Below, one piece after another: positions 24,392-33,325 of a stretch of DNA of 45,287 nt (positions are counted from its first letter, which is position 1; each line of letters starts with the position of its first letter). This stretch comes from CAZVFE01 sp964626405. Lineage in GTDB: Bacteria > Bacteroidota > Bacteroidia > Cytophagales > Spirosomataceae. The stretch covers positions 1 through 45,287 of the forward strand of contig CAZVFE010000006.1 of assembly GCA_964626405.1 (NCBI GenBank). The letters are read 5' to 3'. A program made the translations under genes and the position numbers. Under the pieces are notes generated by a model. That model was not told the DNA's origin and searched no databases. It saw only the letters and a program-made list of their open reading frames with translations.

Positions 24392-24420
24392 AGCCGACTG
24401 AATCAGTCGGCTTTTTTTTT
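24392..24420 (+). terminator. Strong terminator after the 47-residue protein gene
   Basis: AGCCGACTG, loop AAT, CAGTCGGCT, then nine T: a perfect 9-bp GC-containing stem, the best intrinsic terminator in the window. Confidence 0.93.
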
Positions 24421-24469
24421 GCCTAAATTTTTCTAAATTTATGAATCTATAAAATTTAAAATTATTAAA

Positions 24470-25231
24470 ATGAAAATTACAAACTTTTTATTCGCCTCAG
24501 GATTCGTATTATTTGGTTTTGGATCTTTTGCTCAGGATAATGTTGCATCTGTTATTACCCCAAATCCTACCGACCCAAAAGAAACAGAATTTTGGGATCC
24601 AGAAGTTCGAGTGGTTACTCCAGGTTCAGTACCTTCAGACGCAATTGTTTTATTTGACGGAAAAAATTTAGATGAATGGGTTTCAGTAATTACCGGTGAA
24701 CCTGCAGCTTGGACTGTTGCAGATGGTGCCATGACTGTGAAGAAGGGAACTGGAATGATTATGACTAAGAAAAAATTTAATAGTTTTCAATTACATATTG
24801 AGTGGAGAAGTCCAATTGAACCTGAAACTTTAAAGGGACAAGGTAAAGGAAATTCAGGAATATTTTTACAAGGACTATATGAGGTTCAAGTACTAAATTC
24901 TTATCAAAACAGAACCTATAGAAACGGACAGGCTGGATCTATTTATAAGCAATCTGCTCCATTGGTGAATGCTACTTCAAAAATGGGTGATTGGAATACG
25001 TATGATATAATTTATACTGCTCCAACATTCACTGAAAATGGGGGAATCAACACATTTGGATATGTAACGGTTATTCATAATGGTGTTGTAGTACAGAATC
25101 ATACAAGAATTCAAGGAACTACTCCATACATCGGACAACCAAAGAATCCGGTACATGGTGCAGGTCCAATTGCTTTACAAGATCATGGGAATTTAGTTTC
25201 TTTCAGAAATATTTGGATCAGAGAAATGTAA
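24470..25231 (+). CDS. DUF1080 / 3-keto-disaccharide hydrolase domain protein, exported
   Basis: A 253-residue protein with a Sec signal peptide (about 1-22, cleavage near SFA-QD). A single DUF1080 domain follows (IVLFDGKNLDEWVS, WTVADGAMTVKKGTGMIMTKKKF, GNSGIFLQGLYEVQVLNSY, and the final GPIALQDHGNLVSFRNIWIREM). This concanavalin-like jelly-roll domain is widespread in Bacteroidota and Planctomycetes. Some members hydrolyse 3-ketoglycosides. It is likely periplasmic or secreted and linked to polysaccharide use. The aminopeptidase gene follows after 22 bp. Confidence 0.88.
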   Translation: MKITNFLFASGFVLFGFGSFAQDNVASVITPNPTDPKETEFWDPEVRVVTPGSVPSDAIVLFDGKNLDEWVSVITGEPAAWTVADGAMTVKKGTGMIMTKKKFNSFQLHIEWRSPIEPETLKGQGKGNSGIFLQGLYEVQVLNSYQNRTYRNGQAGSIYKQSAPLVNATSKMGDWNTYDIIYTAPTFTENGGINTFGYVTVIHNGVVVQNHTRIQGTTPYIGQPKNPVHGAGPIALQDHGNLVSFRNIWIREM

Positions 25232-25253
25232 CCAATAATTTATTCAATAAACT

Positions 25254-26543
25254 ATGAGATATCAGCCTTTAAGTTCTGACTTATATATAAAAAATAGAAA
25301 GAAATTAGTTGAACAATTGCCCAAAAATTCCATGGCAATAATTTCATCCAATGATATTATGCCTACCAATGCGGATGGAACAATGGGATTTCAACAACAA
25401 TCTGATTTATTGTATTTATCTGGATTGGACCAAGAGGAAACAATTTTAGTTCTATTTCCCGATTCTCCTATACCAGCTTATCGGGAAATAGCTTTTCTTA
25501 GAGAAACATCTGAATTAATTGCTATTTGGGAAGGTGAGAAACTTACCAAAGAACGAGCAAGAGAAATATCGGGGATTCAAACAATCCTTTGGAATGATCA
25601 ATTTGATGCCATTCTGAAAACAATCATTTTTGAAGCTGAAAATATTTTCTTAATTGGAAATGAGCATATTCGAAATGAGTCCAAGGTTCAAACTCAAAAT
25701 GACCGTTTAATACTTAAATTAAAGGATCAGTATCCTTTACACCAATTTCAACGTTTAGCTCCTATTCTTAATCAACTAAGGATGATTAAAGAAAAAGAGG
25801 AAATTAAACAAATGCAAAAAGCATGTGATATTACGGAAGCTGCATTCAAAAAAGTTTTAAAATTGATTAAGCCAGGAATTATGGAATATCAAATTGAAGC
25901 TGAACTGATTCGTGAAATGTTGTATCATGGCTCAAAAGGTTTTGCCTACACCCCTATTATTGCATCAGGGGGGAATGCTTGTGTTCTCCATTATATTACC
26001 AATCACATGGCCTGCAAGGATGGGGATTTAATTCTAATGGATGTAGCAGCTGAATATGGCAATTACAATTCTGATTTAACTAGAACCGTCCCTGTGAATG
26101 GAAAATTTACTGATAGACAGAAACAGGTTTATCAGGCTGTTTTGGATGTATTAAATTTTGCATCTGATTTGATGAGGCCAGGAATATTATGGACGGAATA
26201 TCAGGCGGAATGCGAAAAATTCATGGAATCTAAATTAGTTGAAATAGGATTAATTAAAAAGGAAGATATTGCAAATCAAAACCCGTCACAACCATTATTT
26301 AAAAAATATTTTATGCATGGTGTGGCTCATCATATTGGATTAGATGTTCATGATGTTTGGGATAAATATACTCCCTTTAAGGAAGGAATGATTTTAACTT
26401 GTGAACCAGGAATTTATATTCAAGAAGAAGGCTTGGGAATTCGTTTAGAAAACAATTTATTGATTACCAAGGATGGTCCTATTAATTTAATGAAAAATAT
26501 TCCTCTTGAAATACAAGAAATTGAAGATTTTATGCATTCTTAA
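25254..26543 (+). CDS. Xaa-Pro aminopeptidase (aminopeptidase P)
   Basis: A 429-residue M24B peptidase. The N-terminal creatinase-like/AMP_N domain occupies about 1-135 and the pita-bread metallopeptidase domain about 180-425. The five metal ligands are visible as Asp263 (LMDVA), Asp274 (SDLTRTVP), His359 (HGVAHHIGLDVHD), Glu384 (CEPGIYI) and Glu399 (GIRLEN). It removes an N-terminal residue preceding proline using two Mn ions. No signal peptide is present, so it is cytoplasmic. It is probably co-transcribed with the DUF1080 gene. Confidence 0.95.
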   Translation: MRYQPLSSDLYIKNRKKLVEQLPKNSMAIISSNDIMPTNADGTMGFQQQSDLLYLSGLDQEETILVLFPDSPIPAYREIAFLRETSELIAIWEGEKLTKERAREISGIQTILWNDQFDAILKTIIFEAENIFLIGNEHIRNESKVQTQNDRLILKLKDQYPLHQFQRLAPILNQLRMIKEKEEIKQMQKACDITEAAFKKVLKLIKPGIMEYQIEAELIREMLYHGSKGFAYTPIIASGGNACVLHYITNHMACKDGDLILMDVAAEYGNYNSDLTRTVPVNGKFTDRQKQVYQAVLDVLNFASDLMRPGILWTEYQAECEKFMESKLVEIGLIKKEDIANQNPSQPLFKKYFMHGVAHHIGLDVHDVWDKYTPFKEGMILTCEPGIYIQEEGLGIRLENNLLITKDGPINLMKNIPLEIQEIEDFMHS

Positions 26544-26546
26544 TCC

Positions 26547-26577
26547 TTAGAAAATCCATATTTATGCATTATATTTG
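26547..26577 (+). promoter_or_regulatory. lepA promoter
   Basis: TTAG (26547-26550), 19 bases, TATATTTG (26570-26577): a perfect -7 box with a near-consensus -33, 41 bp before the lepA ATG. Confidence 0.6.
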
Positions 26578-26618
26578 TGGTTTATTGTAGACAATTGTTT
26601 GCATATTATTCATACTAA

Positions 26619-28406
26619 ATGAAAAACATCCGTAATTTTTGCATTATTGCCCATATCGATCACGGTAAAAGTACCTTAGCTGATAGATTAATTGAGTATA
26701 CCGATACGGTGGATGCGCGAAATATGACTAACCAATTCCTAGATGATATGGATTTGGAAAAAGAGCGTGGAATTACTATTAAATCTCATGCCATTCAAAT
26801 GAAATATAGTAAGAATGGTGAAGATTATATTTTTAATCTAATAGACACTCCTGGTCACGTTGATTTCTCCTATGAAGTTTCAAGATCTATCGCAGCTTGT
26901 GAGGGTGCATTATTGGTAGTGGATGCTTCTCAAGGTATAGAAGCTCAAACCATTTCAAATCTTTATTTAGCCATAAACCATGATTTAGAAATTATTCCTG
27001 TATTGAATAAAATTGATCTTCCTGGTGCAATGCCTGATGAGGTATCAGACCAAATCATAGATTTAATTGGTTGTAAGAAAGAGGATATTTTACATGCTTC
27101 AGGAAAGGAAGGAACTGGAGTTATGGATATCCTAGATCGAATAGTGGACGTTGTACCTCCCCCAAAAGGTGAACCTGATGGCAATTTACAAGCCTTAATT
27201 TTTGATTCAAATTTTAATTCTTATAGAGGAATTGAAGTTATTTTCCGCGTTTATAATGGAGAAATTAAAAAAGGTGATAAAGTAAAATTCGTTGCAACTG
27301 GAAAAGAATATTATGCTGAAGAAATAGGAATACTTGGATTAAATAAAATTCCAACAGCTACAATTGGCGCAGGAAATGTAGGTTATTTGATCTCTGGAAT
27401 AAAAGAAGCCAAGGAAGTTAAGGTAGGTGATACCATTACGCATCTTGGAACTAAATCAGCAAGTCCGATTAAAGGATTTGAGGAAGTAAAACCGATGGTA
27501 TTTGCTGGAATTTATCCAGTTGAATCTTCAGAATTCGAAGATTTAAGGGATGCAATGGAAAAACTTCAACTGAATGATGCCTCCTTAATTTGGGAACCAG
27601 AAACCTCAGCAGCATTAGGCTTTGGCTTTAGATGCGGATTTCTTGGAATGCTCCATATGGAAATTGTTCAGGAAAGACTAGAGCGTGAATTTGATATGAC
27701 GGTGATTACAACCGTTCCATCAGTAAAATTCAAGGTTAACTTAAGTAAAGGTACAGAAAAATGGGTATCTGCTCCTTCTGAACTTCCTGATACCAATTTA
27801 ATTAATACAGTTGAGGAGCCTTATATTAAAGCTCAAATTATCTCAAAATCAGAATATGTAGGCTCTATAATGAGTCTTTGTATGGATAAAAGAGGTATTT
27901 TGACCAATCAAATATATTTAACCTCTGATAGAGTAGAATTACAATTTGATATTCCTTTATCTGAAGTAGTATTTGACTTTTTCGATAAATTAAAAACAAT
28001 TTCTAGAGGCTATGCGTCTTTAGATTATGAATTTTCTGGATATAGAGAGGGAGAAATGGTGAAGTTGGACATTATGTTGAACGGAGAGAAAGTGGATGCT
28101 TTATCTGCCATAGTACATAGAGATAAGGCCTATGAATGGGGAAAAAGATTATGTGAAAAATTAAGAGAACTTTTACCTCGACAGCAATTTGAAATTGCAA
28201 TACAGGCTGCTATTGGTCAGAAAATTATTGCAAGAGAAACAGTAAGGGCCCTTAGAAAGGATGTATTAGCAAAATGTTATGGTGGTGATATTTCCAGAAA
28301 AAGAAAATTATTAGAGAAACAGAAAAAAGGTAAAAAACGCATGAGACAAGTTGGAAACGTAGAAATTCCACAAGAAGCTTTCATGGCGGTATTGAAATTA
28401 GATTAA
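26619..28406 (+). CDS. lepA: Elongation factor 4 (LepA)
   Basis: A 595-residue translational GTPase of normal length. It has G1 AHIDHGKST, switch-I ERGITIKSHAI, G3 DTPGHVDFSYEV, G4 NKIDLP, and the LepA-specific C-terminal domain ending in GNVEIPQEAFMAVLKLD. It binds the ribosome and influences initiation and elongation, classically by back-translocation. It has its own promoter, and pdhC follows after 61 bp with a separate promoter. Confidence 0.98.
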   Translation: MKNIRNFCIIAHIDHGKSTLADRLIEYTDTVDARNMTNQFLDDMDLEKERGITIKSHAIQMKYSKNGEDYIFNLIDTPGHVDFSYEVSRSIAACEGALLVVDASQGIEAQTISNLYLAINHDLEIIPVLNKIDLPGAMPDEVSDQIIDLIGCKKEDILHASGKEGTGVMDILDRIVDVVPPPKGEPDGNLQALIFDSNFNSYRGIEVIFRVYNGEIKKGDKVKFVATGKEYYAEEIGILGLNKIPTATIGAGNVGYLISGIKEAKEVKVGDTITHLGTKSASPIKGFEEVKPMVFAGIYPVESSEFEDLRDAMEKLQLNDASLIWEPETSAALGFGFRCGFLGMLHMEIVQERLEREFDMTVITTVPSVKFKVNLSKGTEKWVSAPSELPDTNLINTVEEPYIKAQIISKSEYVGSIMSLCMDKRGILTNQIYLTSDRVELQFDIPLSEVVFDFFDKLKTISRGYASLDYEFSGYREGEMVKLDIMLNGEKVDALSAIVHRDKAYEWGKRLCEKLRELLPRQQFEIAIQAAIGQKIIARETVRALRKDVLAKCYGGDISRKRKLLEKQKKGKKRMRQVGNVEIPQEAFMAVLKLD

Positions 28407-28421
28407 AAAAACGAAAATTTA

Positions 28422-28452
28422 TTTCATTAAAGTTTTATAAAACTTAATTTTG
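28422..28452 (+). promoter_or_regulatory. pdhC promoter with a 16-bp palindrome in the spacer
   Basis: TTTC (28422-28425), 19 bases, TAATTTTG (28445-28452), with ATG at 28468. Between the two boxes lies the perfect palindrome AAGTTTTATAAAACTT (28430-28445), touching the -7 box. That position suits a dimeric repressor or an activator that realigns the spacer. It could alternatively be a weak terminator for lepA. Confidence 0.55.
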
Positions 28453-28467
28453 TAAAAAACTGAAAAA

Positions 28468-30099
28468 ATGGCTGAAGTAATTAGAATGCCCAAAATGAGT
28501 GACACCATGGAAGAAGGTGTTATTGCAAATTGGTTAAAAAAAGAAGGAGATTCAATCAAATCTGGTGATATTATTGCCGAAGTTGAAACTGATAAGGCTA
28601 CCATGGAATTGGAAAATTATGAAGATGGTACCCTTTTATATATTGGTGTAAAACAAGGTGAAGCGGTTCCTGTAAATGGAATCATTGCCATTGTTGGTAA
28701 ACCTGGTGAAGATTTTTCAGCTTTATTAAATGAAGGTGGATCAAATGCTGAGGCAAAGGAAGAGGTAAAAGCAGAAATTGCTCCTTCTTCAACACCTGAA
28801 CCTGCTGTGGAGGCAGCTTCAAGTATTGATTTAAGTGGAGTGAAAGCTACCGCAGTAAGAATGCCAAAAATGTCTGATACAATGACAGAAGGTGTAATTG
28901 CTAAATGGTTGAAAAAAGAAGGTGATACCGTAAAATCTGGTGATATTATTGCTGAGGTTGAAACGGATAAGGCTACCATGGAATTAGAAAACTATGAAGA
29001 TGGTACCTTATTATATATTGGAGCGAAGGATGGAGAAGCGGTTGAAATTGATGGAATTATTGCAATTGTTGGAGAAAAAGGAGCTGATTTCCAATTAATA
29101 TTAAAGGCTGAACAACAAAAAGCTACCACCTCACCTGCCCCAGCCACTGCTTCACAAGAAGTTGCAGCTAGTTCTGTGGTAGAAGTAAAAAGTGCTCCTG
29201 CACCAGCAAAAGCAGAGGTAAAAAAAGAGGAGAAACAAGCAACTTCAATGAATGGAGAACTAAAAGCTTCACCATTAGCGAGAGCTTTAGCTGCTGAGAG
29301 AAATATTCAATTATCATGGTTGAAAGGAACAGGAGAAGGAGGAAGAATCGTAAAAGCGGATGTAGATAATTATAAACCAACTGGTGGAGGTGCAATTGGA
29401 GGTTTTATTTCCGGAGAGGAAAGCTATGAGGATATTCCGAATTCACAAATGCGTAAAACCATTGCGAAACGTTTATCAGCATCAAAATTCTCTGCACCAG
29501 AGTTTTATCTTACCATGGAAATTAATATGGATAAGGCAATGGAAATTAGAAAAACGCTAGTTGAAACAATGCCTGTAAAGATTTCCTTTAATGATATGGT
29601 AATTAAGGCCACTGCCTTAGCTTTAAAGCAACATCCAAAAGTAAATTCTTATTGGATGGAAGATAGAATCAGGGTAAATCATCATGTACATATCGGTATG
29701 GCAGTTGCTGTTGAAGATGGTTTATTAGTACCTGTAATAAGATTTGCTGATGAAAAATCATTGGTTCAAATTTCTACTGAAGCAAAAGATTTTGGTAAAA
29801 AAGCAAAAAATAAAGAATTACAACCAAAAGATTGGGAAGGAAATACCTTTACTGTATCTAATTTAGGTATGTTTGGAATTGACCAATTTACATCCATTAT
29901 TAATTCACCTGAATCCTGTATTCTGGCTGTTGGAGGGATTAAAGAAACCGTGGGTGTAAAAAATGGCCAAATGGTGATTACAAATATTATGAAATTAACA
30001 TTAACATGTGATCATCGCGTGGTAGACGGGGCAACAGGAGCAGCTTTCCTACAGACCCTGAAATTATACCTGGAGGATCCAATAAGAATGTTTATATAA
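28468..30099 (+). CDS. Pyruvate dehydrogenase complex E2 (dihydrolipoamide acetyltransferase)
   Basis: A 543-residue E2. Two lipoyl domains (about 2-80 and 127-205) each have the lipoylation motif ETDKATME, with Lys43 and Lys168. An Ala/Pro/Lys-rich linker leads to the peripheral subunit-binding domain (about 266-302, ASPLARALAAERNIQLSWLKGTGEGGRIVKADV). The catalytic domain (about 320-543) has CDHRVVDG with His516 and Asp520. It transfers acetyl groups from E1 to CoA. The two lipoyl domains are nearly identical even in DNA. E1 and E3 genes are not adjacent. Confidence 0.95.
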   Translation: MAEVIRMPKMSDTMEEGVIANWLKKEGDSIKSGDIIAEVETDKATMELENYEDGTLLYIGVKQGEAVPVNGIIAIVGKPGEDFSALLNEGGSNAEAKEEVKAEIAPSSTPEPAVEAASSIDLSGVKATAVRMPKMSDTMTEGVIAKWLKKEGDTVKSGDIIAEVETDKATMELENYEDGTLLYIGAKDGEAVEIDGIIAIVGEKGADFQLILKAEQQKATTSPAPATASQEVAASSVVEVKSAPAPAKAEVKKEEKQATSMNGELKASPLARALAAERNIQLSWLKGTGEGGRIVKADVDNYKPTGGGAIGGFISGEESYEDIPNSQMRKTIAKRLSASKFSAPEFYLTMEINMDKAMEIRKTLVETMPVKISFNDMVIKATALALKQHPKVNSYWMEDRIRVNHHVHIGMAVAVEDGLLVPVIRFADEKSLVQISTEAKDFGKKAKNKELQPKDWEGNTFTVSNLGMFGIDQFTSIINSPESCILAVGGIKETVGVKNGQMVITNIMKLTLTCDHRVVDGATGAAFLQTLKLYLEDPIRMFI

Positions 30100-30110
30100 A
30101 ATTTTCACTG

Positions 30111-30134
30111 GAAGCCTCGAAAAATCGAGGCTTT
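30111..30134. terminator. Hairpin between pdhC and hisG
   Basis: AAGCCTCGA (30112-30120), loop AAAA, TCGAGGCTT (30125-30133): a perfect 9-bp stem with a short tail TTTCGTATT, so termination may be partial. hisG starts 17 bp later and no -7 box is visible between, so read-through may feed the his genes. Confidence 0.65.
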
Positions 30135-30150
30135 CGTATTAAAAAATAAA

Positions 30151-31014
30151 ATGAATTCAGTAAAACTAAAAATAGCTGTTCAAAAATCAGGAAGATTAAG
30201 TGACGATTCTTTAAAATTATTTAAAGAATGTGGAATTAAGTTTGAATCAGGTTCTTCAAAATTAAGATCAATCTCAAGTAATTTCCCAGTTGAATTTCTA
30301 TTCTTAAGAGATGATGATATTCCAGGTTATGTGGAGGATGGTGTGGCAGATATCGGAATAATCGGTTTAAATGTATTAGAGGAAAATCAAAAAAATGTGG
30401 CCAATATAAAAGCATTGGGTTTTTCAAAATGCCGTTTATCTTTAGCAATACCAAGAGGAGAAGAATATCAAGGAGTAAAATATTTTGAAGGAAAAAATAT
30501 AGCTACCTCCTACCCTAATATTACTCAGAACTATTTAAAAACTCAAGGAGTAAACTGCACAATTCATGAAATTTCTGGTTCAGTTGAAATTGCTCCGAGC
30601 ATTGGTTTGGCAGAGGGAATTTGTGATTTAGTTTCAACTGGCGGTACTTTATTAAGTAATGGTTTAAAAGAGGTAGAAAAGATTTTCCAATCTGAGGCTG
30701 TTTTAATTAAAAATATCTCCCTTTCCAAAGAGAAAGAATCTATTTTAGATCAAATTTTATTTAGAATTGAAACTGTTCAAAAATCACAAAACAATAAATA
30801 TGTGGTTTTAAATGCACATTCTGATAATTTAGAAGAAATTAAAAAATTATTACCAGGCATAAAATCTCCTTCTATAATGCCATTAGCTGAGGAAGGCTGG
30901 TATTCCTTACACTCAGTAATTTCAGAATCCGATTTTTGGGAAAATATAGATGCGTTAAAAAAAGCAGGTGCAGAAGGTATTTTGGTAATGTCAATTGAAA
31001 AAATGATAAACTAA
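30151..31014 (+). CDS. hisG: ATP phosphoribosyltransferase, long form
   Basis: A 287-residue long-form HisG. The catalytic domains carry IAVQKSGRLSDDSLKLF, DIGIIGLNVLEE, the phosphoribosyl-binding ISGSVEIAPSIGLAEGICDLVSTGGTL, and a C-terminal ACT-like regulatory domain (about 215-287) that gives histidine feedback inhibition without HisZ. It condenses ATP and PRPP in the first step of histidine synthesis. Its stop overlaps the hisD start as TAATG. Confidence 0.96.
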   Translation: MNSVKLKIAVQKSGRLSDDSLKLFKECGIKFESGSSKLRSISSNFPVEFLFLRDDDIPGYVEDGVADIGIIGLNVLEENQKNVANIKALGFSKCRLSLAIPRGEEYQGVKYFEGKNIATSYPNITQNYLKTQGVNCTIHEISGSVEIAPSIGLAEGICDLVSTGGTLLSNGLKEVEKIFQSEAVLIKNISLSKEKESILDQILFRIETVQKSQNNKYVVLNAHSDNLEEIKKLLPGIKSPSIMPLAEEGWYSLHSVISESDFWENIDALKKAGAEGILVMSIEKMIN

Positions 31015-32285
31015 TGATTCAATTAATAAAATTTCCCCTGAAAGAAAATTATTCTAAAATTTTAGAACGTCCTGCATTGGATGCTCTTGAATTGGATGAA
31101 ACAATTCTTTCAATATTTCAAAATATCGAAAGAAATGGGGATATGGCATTAAGAGAATTTACAGAAAAATTTGATAAAAGGGAAATTAAAGAAATCCTTT
31201 ACTCAAAGGAAGAAATTGATGAATTAGCATCCAAAACACCGAAAGATTTACAAGATGCTATCAAGCAGGCTGCTAATAATATTGAAAAATTCCATGCCTC
31301 CCAAAAAATGGAGGTAAAGAAAGTTGAAACAAGTCCTGGTGTGATTTGTTGGCAAAAGCCTTCGCCTATCGAAAAAATAGGAATCTATATACCCGGTGGA
31401 ACAGCACCTTTATTCTCAACTATCTTAATGCTTGCTATTCCTGCAAAAATTGCTGGTTGTAAGGAAATTGTCCTTTCAACACCTGGACAACATCCAGCGA
31501 TTTTTTATACAGCAAAAATATGCGGAATTACCATGATATCGAAAATTGGTGGTGCCCAAGCAATCGCCAGTCTTTCTTTAGGTACAGAAAGTATTCCTAA
31601 GGTTTATAAAATATTTGGCCCAGGAAATCAATATGTAACAGCAGCAAAAATGTATGCTAATAGAATTGGAACGGCAATAGATATGCCTGCTGGGCCTTCC
31701 GAAGTTGCAGTTTACGGAGATTCAAGCGCAAATGCGGCTTATATTGCTTCAGATTTATTATCACAGGCAGAACATGGATTAGATAGCCAAGTTATTTTCA
31801 TAACAGAAAATGAAGCCTTAGCCAATGAAGTAATAAGTGAATTAGAAATCCAATTAGAAAATCTAAGTAGAAAAGATTTAGCAAAAGGTGCACTCGAAAA
31901 TTCAAAAATTATTTTAGTAAACTCCCAGTCTGAGGCAATAGAATTATTAAATGAGTATGGTGCTGAACATCTTATCCTAGCTACAGATAAAGCGGAAGAA
32001 ATGGCTGAAAATATTCATTCTGCAGGATCAATCTTTTTGGGAAATTATACCCCAGAATCTGCTGGAGATTATGCATCTGGAACAAATCATACCCTTCCTA
32101 CGAATGGATATGCAAAAATGTATTCAGGAGTAAATTTAGATAGTTTTATTAAAAAAATTACTTTACAGAAAATCTCTAAGGAGGGATTAGAAAATTTGGG
32201 ACAAACCATCATAAAAATGGCAGAAGCAGAATCTTTAGATGCTCATGCAAATGCTGTTAAAATTCGTTTAAAAAATGGACTTTAA
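31014..32285 (+). CDS. hisD: Histidinol dehydrogenase
   Basis: A 423-residue enzyme of usual length. Signatures include ICWQKPSPIEKIGIYIPGGTAPLFSTILM, the active-site region AGPSEVAVYGD, SDLLSQAEHGLDSQVIFIT, and the zinc/substrate region ending SLDAHANAVKIR. It oxidises histidinol to histidine in two NAD-dependent steps. It is translationally coupled on both sides (1-bp overlap with hisG, 11-bp overlap with hisC). Confidence 0.97.
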   Translation: MIQLIKFPLKENYSKILERPALDALELDETILSIFQNIERNGDMALREFTEKFDKREIKEILYSKEEIDELASKTPKDLQDAIKQAANNIEKFHASQKMEVKKVETSPGVICWQKPSPIEKIGIYIPGGTAPLFSTILMLAIPAKIAGCKEIVLSTPGQHPAIFYTAKICGITMISKIGGAQAIASLSLGTESIPKVYKIFGPGNQYVTAAKMYANRIGTAIDMPAGPSEVAVYGDSSANAAYIASDLLSQAEHGLDSQVIFITENEALANEVISELEIQLENLSRKDLAKGALENSKIILVNSQSEAIELLNEYGAEHLILATDKAEEMAENIHSAGSIFLGNYTPESAGDYASGTNHTLPTNGYAKMYSGVNLDSFIKKITLQKISKEGLENLGQTIIKMAEAESLDAHANAVKIRLKNGL

Positions 32286-33324
32286 GAAATTCATTCTTCC
32301 TCATATATATGATTTAAAACCTTATTCTTCTGCAAGAGATGAATTTAAAGGTAAAGAGGGCTATTTTTTAGATGCAAATGAAAATCCTTTTGATAATTTA
32401 AATACAGGATATAATCGATATCCAGATCCTCTACAATTAGAATTAAAACAAAGAATTGCTGAAATAAAAGAGGTAAAAACTGAAAATATATTTTTAGGTA
32501 ATGGAAGTGATGAGGCTATTGATTTATTAATTAGAATGACCTGTGCTTCAGGCAAAGGTAATATCGTTTTATTCCCTCCTACTTATGGAATGTATGAAGT
32601 AAGTGCAAATATTAATGATGCTAAAATTATTAAAATCCCCTTAATTGAAAATTTCCAGATTAATATAGATAAATTATTCAGTTCTATTTCTGACCAAACA
32701 AGATTGATATTTATTTGCTCTCCAAATAATCCTACAGGAAATAAAATCAATAGAAAGGATATTTATAAGGTATTGGATAATTTTAAAACTGGATTTATCA
32801 TCATTGATGAAGCTTATATCGATTTTAATGATGAACCTAGCTTTATTCAAGAATTAAATAAATATCCCAATTTGATAGTTATGCAAACCTTGTCAAAAGC
32901 TTATGGACTAGCCTCTTTGCGCTTAGGTATGGCGTTTGCACATTCGGAAATTATTGAAATTTTAAATAAAATAAAACCCCCGTATAATATTTCAGGTGCT
33001 AATCAAAAATATGCCCTAGAGACTTTATCAAACCTAGATTTAATCGGTCAAAATCTTCAAGAAATAAATTTAAATAAAGAGGATTTAATCAAATATTTAG
33101 AAAAAAATCAATTCGTTGATAAAATTTATCCTTCTAATGCGAATTTTATTTTAGTAAAATTTCAAAAATCAAAAGAGCTTTTTAATTTCCTTATTCAAAA
33201 TAAAATAATAACTAGATATAGAGGAAACGTAAGCCTTTGTGATAATACCATTAGAATAAGTATTGGAACCAAGGAAGAAAACAATGCCTTGATTAAAGAT
33301 ATCGAAAAATTTTATTCAATATAA
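32275..33324 (+). CDS. hisC: Histidinol-phosphate aminotransferase
   Basis: A 349-residue fold-type I PLP aminotransferase. It has DANENPFD, LGNGSDEAIDLLIR, CSPNNPTGN, IIDEAYIDF and the PLP Lys208 in TLSKAYGLASLRLG. It makes histidinol phosphate from imidazole acetol phosphate. It starts inside hisD. The cluster ends here: after 1 bp comes the stop of a convergent polyamine gene, and hisB, H, A, F and I are not in the window. Confidence 0.95.
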   Translation: MDFKKFILPHIYDLKPYSSARDEFKGKEGYFLDANENPFDNLNTGYNRYPDPLQLELKQRIAEIKEVKTENIFLGNGSDEAIDLLIRMTCASGKGNIVLFPPTYGMYEVSANINDAKIIKIPLIENFQINIDKLFSSISDQTRLIFICSPNNPTGNKINRKDIYKVLDNFKTGFIIIDEAYIDFNDEPSFIQELNKYPNLIVMQTLSKAYGLASLRLGMAFAHSEIIEILNKIKPPYNISGANQKYALETLSNLDLIGQNLQEINLNKEDLIKYLEKNQFVDKIYPSNANFILVKFQKSKELFNFLIQNKIITRYRGNVSLCDNTIRISIGTKEENNALIKDIEKFYSI

Positions 33325-33325
33325 T

